Source of the DNA: Hirundichthys speculiger | Lineage: Eukaryota > Chordata > Actinopteri > Beloniformes > Exocoetidae | NCBI GenBank assembly: GCA_018398805.1 | Contig: JAGFBZ010000373.1 | Span: 1,302,001 to 1,366,000, forward strand | DNA length: 64,000 nt | Direction: 5' to 3' | Shown here: in pieces, positions 1-10,242 of the stretch | How positions within the stretch are numbered: position 1 is the stretch's first letter | Layout: every line of letters begins with the position of its first letter | Notes under the pieces: generated by a model | Seen by the model: the letters and a program-made list of their open reading frames with translations, nothing else | The model's database searches: none | What the model was told of the DNA's origin: nothing | Translations under genes and position numbers: made by a program

Positions 1-131
1 CTCATTCATATGTCAACCCACAGGCCTCAGAGAAATTTGATTGTCTGTCCTGCAGAGAGTTGCTCCCAACCAAGCAGTTATCCATGAATGTGGGATTTTT
101 TTTTTGGGAGGAAAATCATCTGCATTTTCAC

Positions 132-251
132 CTCAGTCTTGGGTGAGTCAGCGTAGACGTTCTGGGCCAGAGTCACATCTCTCCTCAGGCTGTTCCTTCG
201 CTCACTCCTCCCTCCCTCAGTCTCTGTGTTTATCAGTCTGGCACATTAAGA

Positions 252-286
<35 letters not shown>

Positions 287-1099
287 GGTAAGACAAGGCT
301 GGATGAAAGTTTAATGGCTACATACAACATTTGAGGGCCAATTAATCCTTTCATTATTGTGAGTGTAGACATTCTCAAAGAGGATTTCAAAGCCATTGTC
401 ACAATATTTTATAAATATTATGTGTATTAAATGAGAGCTGCTTTATTAAAACTATATGGCTCTATGGTCACAAAGATAAAGACGAGCTGAGGGGTAAAAT
501 AGCTGACTCAGTGAGAGCAAATAAAGATGATGTCTTGTGTGATTTTCCCCCCAACTGGATTCATTATTGTAATCGACCATTTAATTGACATTACTCAGAG
601 AGTAATGATTCTATTTTTAGTGAAGGTTTTTAGTTATACTTAGTTTAATATGAAGTAAAACTCATCGAGGGATGTCTGTCACAGGAAATGAGAGTCACCT
701 GTATGTTAGCGCCTGTCCTGTTGAATGGCGTCTGCCCTTGCTGGGCACCTTGGTGATTTCAGGAGTCTGGAGGCTTCCTCTTCGACCGTTCAACCCCACC
801 CTGCTGATGTCGTTGTTTGTTCCATCACACACGTCAGATGGTGGCATCTCCATGACCTCAAAGCTCTCATCCCCTGACTGGCCAGACTGATCCTCATTTT
901 CAAGGATCTGAGGAAGAGAATAAAAGTGAGTTTTAGATTCTACAGAGGCTTTTAAATCCTTGCGTTTCATCTGACAACATTTGAAACACCTTCTCAAGTG
1001 GTCGACTGTCTGTTCCCTTCAGACTCGACCTGACCTCCTCAGTGGGAGACGCGAGGCCCGGTGGAGGTGAGGGGCGGGGCTTCGTACCAGTCAGCACCT
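132..1099 (-). CDS. bicc2: bicc2 Pro/Ser-rich linker exons (last three seen)
   Basis: Exon 990-1099 begins at a CTGCAG acceptor and carries PSPPPGL, shared with BICC1. Exon 699-907 encodes an acidic stretch (ENEDQSGQSGDESFEVMEMPPSD) and ends AG|GTGACT. Exon 132-237 begins at a TGTGCCAG acceptor and ends GAG|GTGAAA; it encodes RSERRNSLRRD. Phases agree (phase 1 in, phase 2 out at 699, phase 0 out at 132). A further piece at about 1-54 after a TCTCTGCAG acceptor is possible but too short to support. Confidence 0.65.
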
Positions 1100-4000
1100 C
1101 TGCAGATGACACAGGTGGAGAGCCTGATGAGTGAGAGGGGAGAAATGATGTGACTGAGTGAATTCTGAGAATATTGCCTCACAAATCCCACAGTGGCCAT
1201 GTACTGTTGAGAAGCTGAGATCTTGAGATTCAACAAGAGTGAAAACAGTTTCCAGAGAGCTGCGATAGACTCCCTGTGACTCTGCAGAGAACTAAACAAG
1301 GATGGATGGATGAAAAACAGCTTCCTCTTGCAGATCTGCAACAACTAATATCAGTTGAGTTCCTTCCTGTTAAACAGTGCCATTAAAAGGACATTTTGTG
1401 ACAGTGTTGCTGGCTCAACATTCTAGATGTGACCTGACTTTCAAATCTTTAACATTCTGAAAATGCAGTGGTAGTTTTCCATTTTCAATATTTGACAGAA
1501 ACGCATGTACACGCGTACATATTAGTGCATGCTTACCCTGCTCAGAGACACGGAGCTGCTGCAGTAACATGTTGAGCCAGTGGTTGCTCACCCCACTGCC
1601 AGATAGTATGAGGTCAGGATTCAGGCCAGTTGCCTTGATGTGCTCACAGGAATCCAGACCCAGGAGCCGACGACGGGCCTCATAAAGGCAGGAGATGTTC
1701 CGTTCCAGACCTTTCACCACCACTGACTGATAAATATACAGTAAGTGCAACATAATTTTTTCTATCAGTATTCCCCTGCAGCACAAGTGAGGAGAGTGAA
1801 GAGAATTTATAAGAAATGTTGCAGTAAATATTTCCTATTCAATATGTGAAATAAGCCATTAAAATTCTCAGATTGAACCCCTTTTTATTTATTCATTTAT
1901 TTATTTATTGGAGATGTGCCTCAATCAAAAATCAGCTGATCTATGAGGAGGGCACATACCTTGCTGGCTTGTTTTGCTTTCGGTTTGACACTAATGAAGA
2001 CTCCCAGGTTTTGCATCATCTGAGCCAGTTTACAAGGATCTACCTCCCCATCTTCACGGATGTCAAACATCAAACAAACAGGCAGACAGTCCTGTGCATG
2101 TATATTCCACATCAAATGTTTAAAAAAAGAAAAGAAAAGATGTGAGAGATTGTATTATTATAGCAGCAAGGACAGATATTATATTTTGCTCTAAATAACC
2201 ACATAGAAACAAATACAGAAAAAAAGGGTCTTTTGATATGTGGAAGCAAATCAACACCTGCAAAACAAAACTAAACCGAAACGCTTGGCTGTACCATGAG
2301 CTGCTGCCGAGCCAGACATACTCCATCAGGACTGCCCTGGATGAGCAGGGAGGGAGGACTCTGGGGAGCGCTGAGGTCCGGCAGGATGATCTGGGTCTGG
2401 GTCTGGTGCATGACGCTCAGGAAGTGTGCACCGTTCTGTCCCAGCAAGAAGAGATGCTGCTGAGAGGTGACATCCAGCTGGCTGCTGACTATCCCACCTG
2501 AGACTTCTGATCCAAGTAGGAGATCCATCAGGATGCAGGTTGCTTTCTGTCAGGTGATGATGAATACATAAATGTCATGGTATTTCATGATATAGGATAT
2601 ATGCACTTTAATTTACTGAGTGTGAGCTATAATTTGGGTTTCTGAAATCTGCCATGCTAACCTTGACAGCAGCTGCGTTGCCCTGCAGCCCCCAGACAGT
2701 ACAGGAGCTTCCGTAAAAGGAAGCTTGAGGCTGTGGCGGCAGGGCCCTGAAGCTCACACTGACCCCTAAAGCCTGCACGACCTGTTGGATGAGTGGGGAG
2801 CCTGCGTCTGGCAGAGCCTGGGGCACCAGACTGACCGGCAGATCAAAGGTCAGCGACAGTGGTTGGAGATCCTGGAAGTGCAATGGAGATTAGACACAGA
2901 GAGGAAATGGGGCAATGGAGAGAAGAGAGAAAAACAAAGACAGGTTGCAGACAGGAGTCATTTTTGACAAATAAAACTGTCTTTTTTTTTTCTTTTTTTT
3001 TTTCTGTGCCGGTCATGCTATTGATTATTTGATGGATCTCTGTGTCCGGCGGTGGTGAAGAAATGGATGTTGAGACACAAGAAATGACTGTTGAGAAATC
3101 AAGTCCGTGTTCAGATTGACCACTCACTCTTATCCTCCTCCTGGCTTCCTCCACACCTTCTACAGGCCCTGCGATGGAAACCTTATAAAAAGTAAAAAAG
3201 AGTGAATATCACATCATTGAAAGTTGCTTCCTGTTGTGGCATCAGTTACAGGTCGACATGTCACCTTGTACCTGGTTGCTTTTCTCTCCTGCAGAGTTGT
3301 GCCGGTTGGAGTCGGGGAAGTGGATGTGACAGGATGTGACCTCCATCACCTTTTTGATGTTCCCACCACCTTTTCCAATCACATGGGAGTGTTCTGTGTA
3401 GGCCACGTCCATTTTCAGAGTCACTTTGTTGACCTGGTTTCACATAAACCCTCATGTGAGTCATTTACACCCTTGCCTTCATATACTCTCAGGGGCAGGA
3501 ACAATGTAAGGGATTTTGCTTTGAATCAAATCTATTTATTTGAAGGTAGGAAGTAAAAGCATGTATTCACCTTGGTTTCTAGTACTTCTAGTATCTTATT
3601 TTTGGCTTCCACAACATTGTCTTTCTTCCCTTCCACTTTCACATGTGGATCTAGATAGAAAAGAGCAATTAATTTCATGCATTTTTTTTTTACGTAATTG
3701 TAAAAGGAAATGGGGAAACCGATTCACGCCCACATGTAATACCACATCACAGGAGAAGGACAATAGAAAGAACACTGCCTTGAATGAACTATGAAGGTTT
3801 TGTCACCTTTCTTTGACTTGGCTCCTATTTTCAGTTTGGATGGCCATTTCACCTGAGTGTTAGTTTCTCTCATCACCTGCGGAAGCATGTGAGAAACAAA
3901 GCAGACGCTGTCACTGTATGCACAGTTAAAGCAGAGACATCCAGACACACAGCAGAAACCTCCTTTCTGGGAATAGAAAGCCTCATTTCCACTTCAAAGA

Positions 4001-5591
4001 CTGTAATTATCACCTCCATAAAAATCTGTAAATGACTTACAGTTTAGAACAAAACATTAAAACTGTGGCAAAGATGTTTTCAATAATCTTTAAGCTAAAT
4101 TTAACCAGAGAGCTTCAAGCCCCATTGATGTTTACATAGAAAAGCACATCAATTTGAGCTTCTTTTTTTTTAATTGTTGGATGTATGGTTAAAACGTTTT
4201 CAAGGAACTTTTACTTACTCTCTCAAAAAACTCCTCTCCTGTCTCACCTTGTCCCTGCTTTGGAGCTGAAAGAAACACAGCACGCAACCATAAGCAACAT
4301 CCAGACTGAAATTTTCATTCTACAGTGTGCTCTGTCAGGTTGTGTTGCTCAGCAGCTCTATATTGTTGTGTAAAGTCAACATCTGAATGTTGACCTGGCT
4401 GAAATTTATCAAGCAAGAGGAGAACGAGAATTTACTTGGAACATAAACAGTTTTAAAAGGCCACTGCTCCATGGTGACATTTACAGGGTTCAAGGGGAGC
4501 CCCAGGAACGCCCTCACCCCCCTCATCACTACGGGTTACGCTGGCTGCAGCAGAGGAATGGGAGAAAGAACAGTGTGGGGTGGAGTGAGAAGGTGGTCGT
4601 TGGGGAAGACGACCACAAATTAGACAGGACAGCTAATCACATCAATACAATTTGCTGACGAAAAGACCTCCCACTTTCCACAAAAATTTAATAACTCCTG
4701 TGAATCTGAGATGGAATAAATAATAATTAAATTTTTAAAAAAATCTGGGAGAAGTCTCTAATGTAGTGAGACAGTTTATTACAGAAAGGGATGAGGAATG
4801 GTGCATAGCGTTCAGCTGAGGCTGCTCAAACAGCTGCAAAAGCACAGTCCCAGCCACACACACATAAAAGAACAACCAGCAGTTATCAGAGTTGGATTCA
4901 CTCAAGCACCATCCCATCATGAGGACACATAATATCGAGCAGCAGCACACAGTCAGAGTTTCCCCTGTGACACGGGGGAGGCATTTGTCATAAACCTGCC
5001 AAGCAGCGATAACTAACAGCGGCAGTTACCTCTGCTTCCCAGACAGGAATGATAATAGCGAAAAGGACTTCTGAATGCATAAGCCATCGCAGGTCATAAA
5101 TCACAATGACACAGCAACAGGAGTTTAGTGGATGGCAGTTGCTGATGGGAGCAACAAGGGTGCCACCATCTGGAGGCCCTGGGAGGCGCACAGGTTCAGA
5201 CAGGTAACAAGAAGTACACACTGGGGAGCCATGAAAGGTATCAAAATGAACAAGATTTAGCCTGACACTAGGAGCACCCAGAGTTGCTCTAATTTCACTC
5301 ACCATACAACATGGTTTCAAGCTTCTTCCTGTCAATCCTGAACCTCTCTTCCACCCAGTCTGGATCCAAATTTGGCCTTTTTGGATTTTCCTGCCCCACA
5401 GCAGAATCTCCTCCTCCTCCTTCCTCCTCTTCATCGTCTTCCTTTTCCTTCCTATCACAACAGGCTTCTTTGGAATCAGTCTTTGCTCCCGAGTCGGGTT
5501 CTATGCTAGTTTCCAATTCGGGCTGCTGGGGTGCTACGGAGGCCGGACAGACTGAAGAGCTCTCCTCAGTGGTGGTGGTGGTGGTGGCCAT
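132..5591 (-). CDS. bicc2: Bicaudal-C family RNA-binding protein, 5' two thirds of the gene (13 exons)
   Basis: Coding exons in transcript order: 5303-5591, 4219-4265, 3807-3876, 3571-3650, 3272-3433, 3128-3181, 2662-2871, 2295-2546, 1960-2091, 1537-1726, 990-1099, 699-907, 132-237. All have GT-AG borders and the phases join without a stop for 637 codons. The protein has the Bicaudal-C order: acidic N-terminus, a WVEERFRIDRKKLE segment, KH region with GKGG, a second KH with GQNG, then a Pro/Ser-rich linker containing PSPPPGL. BICC proteins bind mRNA 3'UTRs and recruit CCR4-NOT; a C-terminal SAM domain polymerises them, and that part lies beyond the left edge. KH1 is close to human BICC1, but the later KH modules and linker are clearly diverged, which is why I prefer bicc2 to bicc1a/b. 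The family call is firm; the paralogue is inferred. Confidence 0.85.
253..283. repeat. (AC)n microsatellite next to a bicc2 acceptor
   Basis: On the transcribed strand it reads (TG)n and ends about 12 bases before the TGTGCCAG acceptor of the bicc2 exon at 132-237. Confidence 0.85.
2295..2546 (-). CDS. bicc2: bicc2 second GXXG-bearing KH exon
   Basis: An 84-codon exon, phase 0 at both ends, encoding SQLDVTSQQHLFLLGQNG and then CLARQQLM. It aligns with the BICC1 KH that carries GRNGSN, but the loop reads GQNGAH and the following helix (FLSVMHQTQTQ) departs strongly from NVKHIMQRTGAQ. The exon before it (2662-2871) encodes the KH-like module without a GXXG loop, and the one after it (1960-2091) encodes CLMFDIREDGEVDP and GVFISVKPKAKQ. 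Confidence 0.85.
3272..3433 (-). CDS. bicc2: bicc2 KH1 core exon
   Basis: A 54-codon exon, phase 0 at both ends. It encodes VTLKMDV, then HSHVIGKGG with the GXXG loop that grips single-stranded RNA, then NIKKVMEVT and HIHFPDSNR. Nearly every position matches BICC1 KH1, so RNA binding by this module is probably kept. The flanking exons 3571-3650 and 3128-3181 supply the preceding strands and the helix ending in EEARRRIR. Confidence 0.9.
5303..5591 (-). CDS. bicc2: bicc2 first coding exon
   Basis: The exon opens with ATG followed by six Thr codons and a Glu/Asp/Gly-rich stretch. It closes with the family segment WVEERFRIDRKKLETML, which aligns with WSEERFRVDRKKLEAML of BICC1. The donor is G|GTGAGT, leaving phase 1. 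The next exon at 4219-4265 was found by requiring phase 1 in and phase 0 out; it encodes GETGEEFFER, matching the conserved GEDFFQK segment. The start is the first ATG in an open frame that agrees with the family N-terminus. Confidence 0.85.
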
Positions 5592-5760
5592 AGCAGGACT
5601 GAGCCCTCGTCAGTGTTTGTGTGTGTGTGTGAGTGCTGTTTGTGCGTGTGTGCGACCAAGGAGACCGGCAGAGAGAGAAAAAGGGGAGAGAGGGGCAAAA
5701 AACACCCCCTGTGCCTTTTCTTTAAATCCCCCGCCCCCTTTCACTTAATTTAGTGCACAA
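5592..5760 (-). promoter_or_regulatory. bicc2 5' leader and proximal promoter region
   Basis: This stretch lies directly upstream of the bicc2 start. It contains a short TG/GT microsatellite (about 5614-5640), a purine/pyrimidine-biased tract and a run of C. I cannot place a transcription start site or a TATA box. Confidence 0.35.
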
Positions 5761-6544
5761 AGCTAACCTTTTCTCTCTGTTTGAGGTCTGAAGAATTTCC
5801 TGCTATGTCTTTCATTTAAAGGATGCTCAAAGAGGGTCCCTCCTTTACACCACACAAGTGATATGTGCTTCAACTTAGTGACTCGAGACAGACTCGGACA
5901 ACCTACATCCTGAGAATCACTTCGCTCTGATCAAATCCTCTGTGATCCTCAGTTCAACAACCACAGATTATCTGGATAGATTGTGAGGGTACAAGATAAG
6001 CCTGAAAACACATCCCACCAAACCAAACACACACACATCATGAAAGCCATTCTCACAGCAGCGTGCACAGCTAACAAAACAAACAGGTCAAACAGCCTTC
6101 CCCTGCACCTCTGTTCACGTCTGCGCTCCCTCCCCTTCCACTAAATGAGACAGAGCGCTTGAGATTCCAGAGGTGTGGGAGAAGGAAAGAAAGGGGGATG
6201 ATCGTAGTAGTGAAAATGGTTTTCAACAATGCTTACGATAAAGTGAGATAAAGTAAAACGTTTTAACTAATTTACCACTAAATGGATCAAAAGCATTCTG
6301 AAAAACAATGGTCCATGGGAATTAGATTTGTGGCATCACTGTTTTGTTCAGTTCAACGAAATCTATAGTTATAGATGTATTTACTGAGGAAGTTAGAAAG
6401 CTGAAAAGAAGAAAAAAAACAAGAAGCGAACCATATTATGTTATATATGGAAGAGTTGTGCTTTAAAGCTACAAAAAAAAAGGTATTTTTGACAACTTCT
6501 ATTTTAATTGACACAAAATGATTGAGGCATTTTCAAAGCTGTAT

Positions 6545-6840
6545 ACTGCCTACCATGCATACAATGCATCATACTGAAAGTACTGCATACTGGTCCAGTG
6601 GTTGAAGCTGAACTATAGCACAGTCAGAAGCAGATGAGGCAGCTGCTCTGACATGTCTCTGCTTTATTGGCACAATGCACTATGGGATATGACATGTGTA
6701 GCACTGGTCAGCTACTCTCTGTTATTACAGCCTATGGTCAGTTAAACAGTGGAAATTTTCCTGGAACTAGCACACCACCTGGGTATTTCTTGCAAAAGAT
6801 GGTGCAATTGCTCATATCCTACATACTGCATACTACATTT
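6545..6840. repeat. interspersed repeat rich in CATACTGCATAC
   Basis: Both ends carry TACTGCATACT-type words (left copies near 6580-6600, right copies near 6825-6838), as in non-autonomous DNA transposon relics common in teleosts. I cannot see a clean target duplication, so class and borders are uncertain. Confidence 0.35.
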
Positions 6841-7496
6841 AGCCAAAATCAATACAAAATTAGTAATGTAAAATGTAAAATTAGCCATGTAAAAATGCTC
6901 ATTAAATGCAAATCAACTTAATGTGTTTTTGTTTTTTGTTTTTTTGTGAGTCAAGACAGGCTTGAAGTGTTGCATGTTGGTTTGTCTGACTTTCATTAGT
7001 TTTGAAGTAGCTGTCACTGAATCACATGATATTAAAAACTCTCATGAGCAAGGTGATACAGTCAGGACAGGTCAGGTTCTGCAGATGCTTTCCACAGGCT
7101 GCACCGGCTAGAAAACACCTGAGATGGCATGAATCTGTTCTGACTGAGATCTTCAGATCCATTTTCTGTGGTTATCTTTAAGAGGTAAGTGTAAAGGTAT
7201 AGTTGAGTTACATTAGATGAGGGGAACAGTAAGAGTTACTGCAGTACTTCAATACTCACTTTAATAATGTGATTTGATGTTATTCTACAGAAAAAAAAAG
7301 TGTTGTTTCATTTGCATTCCTGCAAGAACTCATATGTGCAAAGTGTTTTATTGTGATGATAAAGAGAGGAAATAAAAGCCTGGACAACTTATGGGCCATT
7401 TTAGATAGTTCAGGAGCCACATTTTCAGTGGGAGAAAAGAACACTCTGTTGTGTAATGTTGGCTTTGTCACTTTGCAACTGTTTACAGACACAAGC

Positions 7497-7500
<4 letters not shown>

Positions 7501-7528
<28 letters not shown>
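7501..7528. repeat. poly(A) run, 28 bases
   Basis: A 28-base A homopolymer with no clear retrotransposed sequence before it. Confidence 0.8.
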
Positions 7529-9402
7529 CACTGCAGGAAAATAAGGCAAACCCAAAAGTATAATAAAAGTGTTTTAAATAATTGAAATTCTATTTCCAAA
7601 AGCATTAAAAAATCATTCAATTTTGTACTTGTTTAAAGTGTTTTTGGCAGCAGTGAAGATCCTACAAGCTTGGTACAACTTACCTCTGGAAAGTTCTTTC
7701 ATTTTTCATGGCATAAAAGAGTCATAAGAATCATTGAGAGCTCTTCTTAGGTCTCTCTGGAAACATTTTCACACATGAACACAGGGAAGAAGGCACGTAT
7801 TAGATTATATGGTGTGTACTTTTACCTCAAAGTTTGGAGATGCAGTCTCACAGTTGGAAATATTATGGACTGGTGTCTGGGTGCAGGATGGAGGGCCATA
7901 TACCCCAAACACTCCTTGGAAATCATGTTTTGTTTGATGCATTTTGAGAAACGTGGAAAAGTGTCCCTGATGACTATGATGAAAATGTTCAGTTACACAT
8001 TTTCTTCTTCTTTCAATTTCTTACTTTTCTCTAATATTAGCATGTGTGGTAAAATATTAGTTCATCTTGCATCTTTGAGTTATATTCTTTGAATCAAACC
8101 TCCAGTGAAGGTAACAGAGGAAATTGTGAAGCCACTCTCCAAACTCATATTCTGAAATTGATGAAAATACTGTACAGATACCAAATGACTGTCATTTTCT
8201 TTCCTCAGAACTGCAGTGTATTTGAGGTTTAAAGTAGAATTCAGTGAAAATACCCAAGTGGCACAATAATATTTTAAAAAGTACTTTAGTAAATGTTCTT
8301 ATTGACATCAGGTCCTCCAGACATGTTTGCATGATTGTGTTTGCTTCTCCTATCTGATATATAATTTGTTTGTGAACAAACAGGCAGTCCACAGGCTGTA
8401 ACCCACAGGTGACAGAGGAAAGTGACGAGAATTATTATCTTTTTTTTTTTATGTAATGGGTTTTCAGATATTGCTTAGTGCTTTCTGAGCACTCTCTCTG
8501 CTTTCAATTTTCAAAATTTGAGATCTTGAGCACAGACTGAGACATGAGGAAAACAAACCGCTCAATTAGTCAGCTGTGGTGGGACTCTGTCTCCAGTTCT
8601 ACCCGATGTTTTCCATATTGCTCTGACAAATCTGGCCCCAGGCGAATCATCCTCTTTAGCAATGCAGAAGTCCCGCTAACACTACAAACTACTGCAGGCT
8701 ATTTTCCTTAGGAGTCCTGTAAGTGAAAAACATCATGACTGTGTCACCATAGCAACAGGGTAAAAAAAAAACTGACTTCAAGAGTGCAGATCTCCTCCTT
8801 CCTGCCCCCCGTTTAGCCCGGTCTGACTGGAAGAGTGTGCAGTTCCAGTAAAATGTTGCAGCGTGCGTCACATGTTTGATCAACGAGGAAGGCAGTAAAA
8901 AGACAAACCATCCTGCGGAGTGATTGTTGCACCCTGAAGGGCTGGCTAAAACAACTCTTCAACGCATAATTGAATCAGACCAGTATCACCCTTGTCTCCC
9001 TATTCACTGCTTCTCAGAGCTGACACCATAGGCCTCAGAAACAAACATTCATGTGTCCTCAGAGGAGTTGTGTGTGAGGGAAATGTTCAAATTGAAGCAT
9101 TAGTGTTTAAGTTCAAGTATTACAAGCAGATGTGCAGTTGAATTTTAATCAGACTACATCATAACACTTGGCTTTAATAATGTAGAAACTTTATTTTAAA
9201 GTAAGATTTTACTTTGTCCTGTTAACTGAAGCTCTACTTACAATATATGTTCTTAATGGTTTTTGCTAACTTTGCTACAATATTCAATTAATGAACTGAA
9301 ACATGTCTTTGCCTATTAAATCAGTCAGCACCATTATATGTCGATAAATAAAAGTTTATTTTTAGCTTATATTTCATGTAATGTGGAATTCTGAATTAGA
9401 AT

Positions 9403-9490
9403 CAGAATCGCTTTATTGTCATTGAGCCAGCGTCCCAGCACAACGAAATCATATCCAGTACATCATCCAAGAAACATACAGAAAAACAAA
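9403..9490 (+). repeat. LINE 3'-tail-like fragment
   Basis: The words AATCAGAATCGCTTTATTGTCATTG and ACAACGAAATC are typical of a dispersed fish retroelement 3' end; a related copy lies at about 31838-31960. Only the tail is present. Confidence 0.45.
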
Positions 9491-9984
9491 ACAATTGAAT
9501 TGAAAACATATAGGCAAGAGAGCTAATGGGAAATATGTTTACTCTATAATTCAGTTTAAGTCAGTTTTCTTACTTTTTTCCCAGGTCATGTTTTTTAAAT
9601 ATATTAATAGTGGCTGAATTCTGTAGCATTAACTCCAGTTTCAGGGTCTTGTCACACTCAAACTTTTGCATAGCACTATCAAATGAAGCTTTTGATAATC
9701 TCATAATTTCCCTCACAGACTTTTATTTATTCCTATTGTGCAGTTGTCAGCAGTCAAGCTGTTTAAGAAGTTTATGTTTTATTATGCTTAAGCATTATGA
9801 TGTTTTCAGTCAACTTGAAATTGATCTAGCGTTTTTCTGATCTTTTATATATAAAATGTATCCAGAATATAATGAATAATAATCCATTCTTATAATTATT
9901 CTGACTGTTCACATAATAGTTAAATTTTAAAATTCAAGTTGGTTATATTAGAGATACGAAGAACGGCTGTATTTACCTCCACCA

Positions 9985-10000
9985 CCACGAGAGGGCGCTG
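9985..10000. promoter_or_regulatory. CTCF-like motif upstream of dele1
   Basis: CCACGAGAGGGCGCTG differs from the CTCF core (CCASYAGRKGGCRS) at one position. It sits about 240 bp upstream of the dele1 start, between the divergent bicc2 and dele1 genes. Motif match only. Confidence 0.35.
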
Positions 10001-10029
10001 TGACGCACCACTTTCTGAAACTTTCACAG

Positions 10030-10242
10030 TTGCGTCAACTGCTCTGCCTACTTCCGGGTCGGTCCTCCTCCAAAACATCTCGTGACAGATCTTATTTTTA
10101 CCACAGCCCAAAAATGCCGGAGAGAAACACCTAAAAGGGCGGCTTGTTGTCGTTTTCTCATAATTGGACGAACCTCGTGAATAATGTAAAGATGCACCTT
10201 CGGAGATTATTCCGCTGTTGAAGTTGCAGCGAAGTACAAACC
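10030..10242 (+). promoter_or_regulatory. dele1 promoter / 5' leader
   Basis: CTTCCGGGTC at 10051-10060 is an ETS/GABP-type site common in TATA-less promoters of mitochondrial and housekeeping genes. The dele1 ATG follows about 190 bp downstream. No TATA box is evident. The exact start site cannot be read from the sequence. Confidence 0.45.

Larger units (their letters stand above)
5761..9960. other. intergenic spacer between divergent bicc2 and dele1
   Basis: AT-rich spacer of about 4.2 kb. No open frame here has flanking splice signals or family similarity that I recognise. It contains an old interspersed repeat (about 6545-6840), an A28 run at 7501-7528 and a LINE-type 3' tail (about 9403-9490). 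The rest shows nothing I can support. Confidence 0.6.

Noticed and set aside
4439..4560. Possible bicc2 exon with acceptor CTCTGCTGCAG near 4550
   Set aside because: The acceptor is good, but the donor leaves phase 1, which does not fit exon 3807-3876. The exon at 4219-4265 fits phase and the conserved GEEFFER sequence instead.
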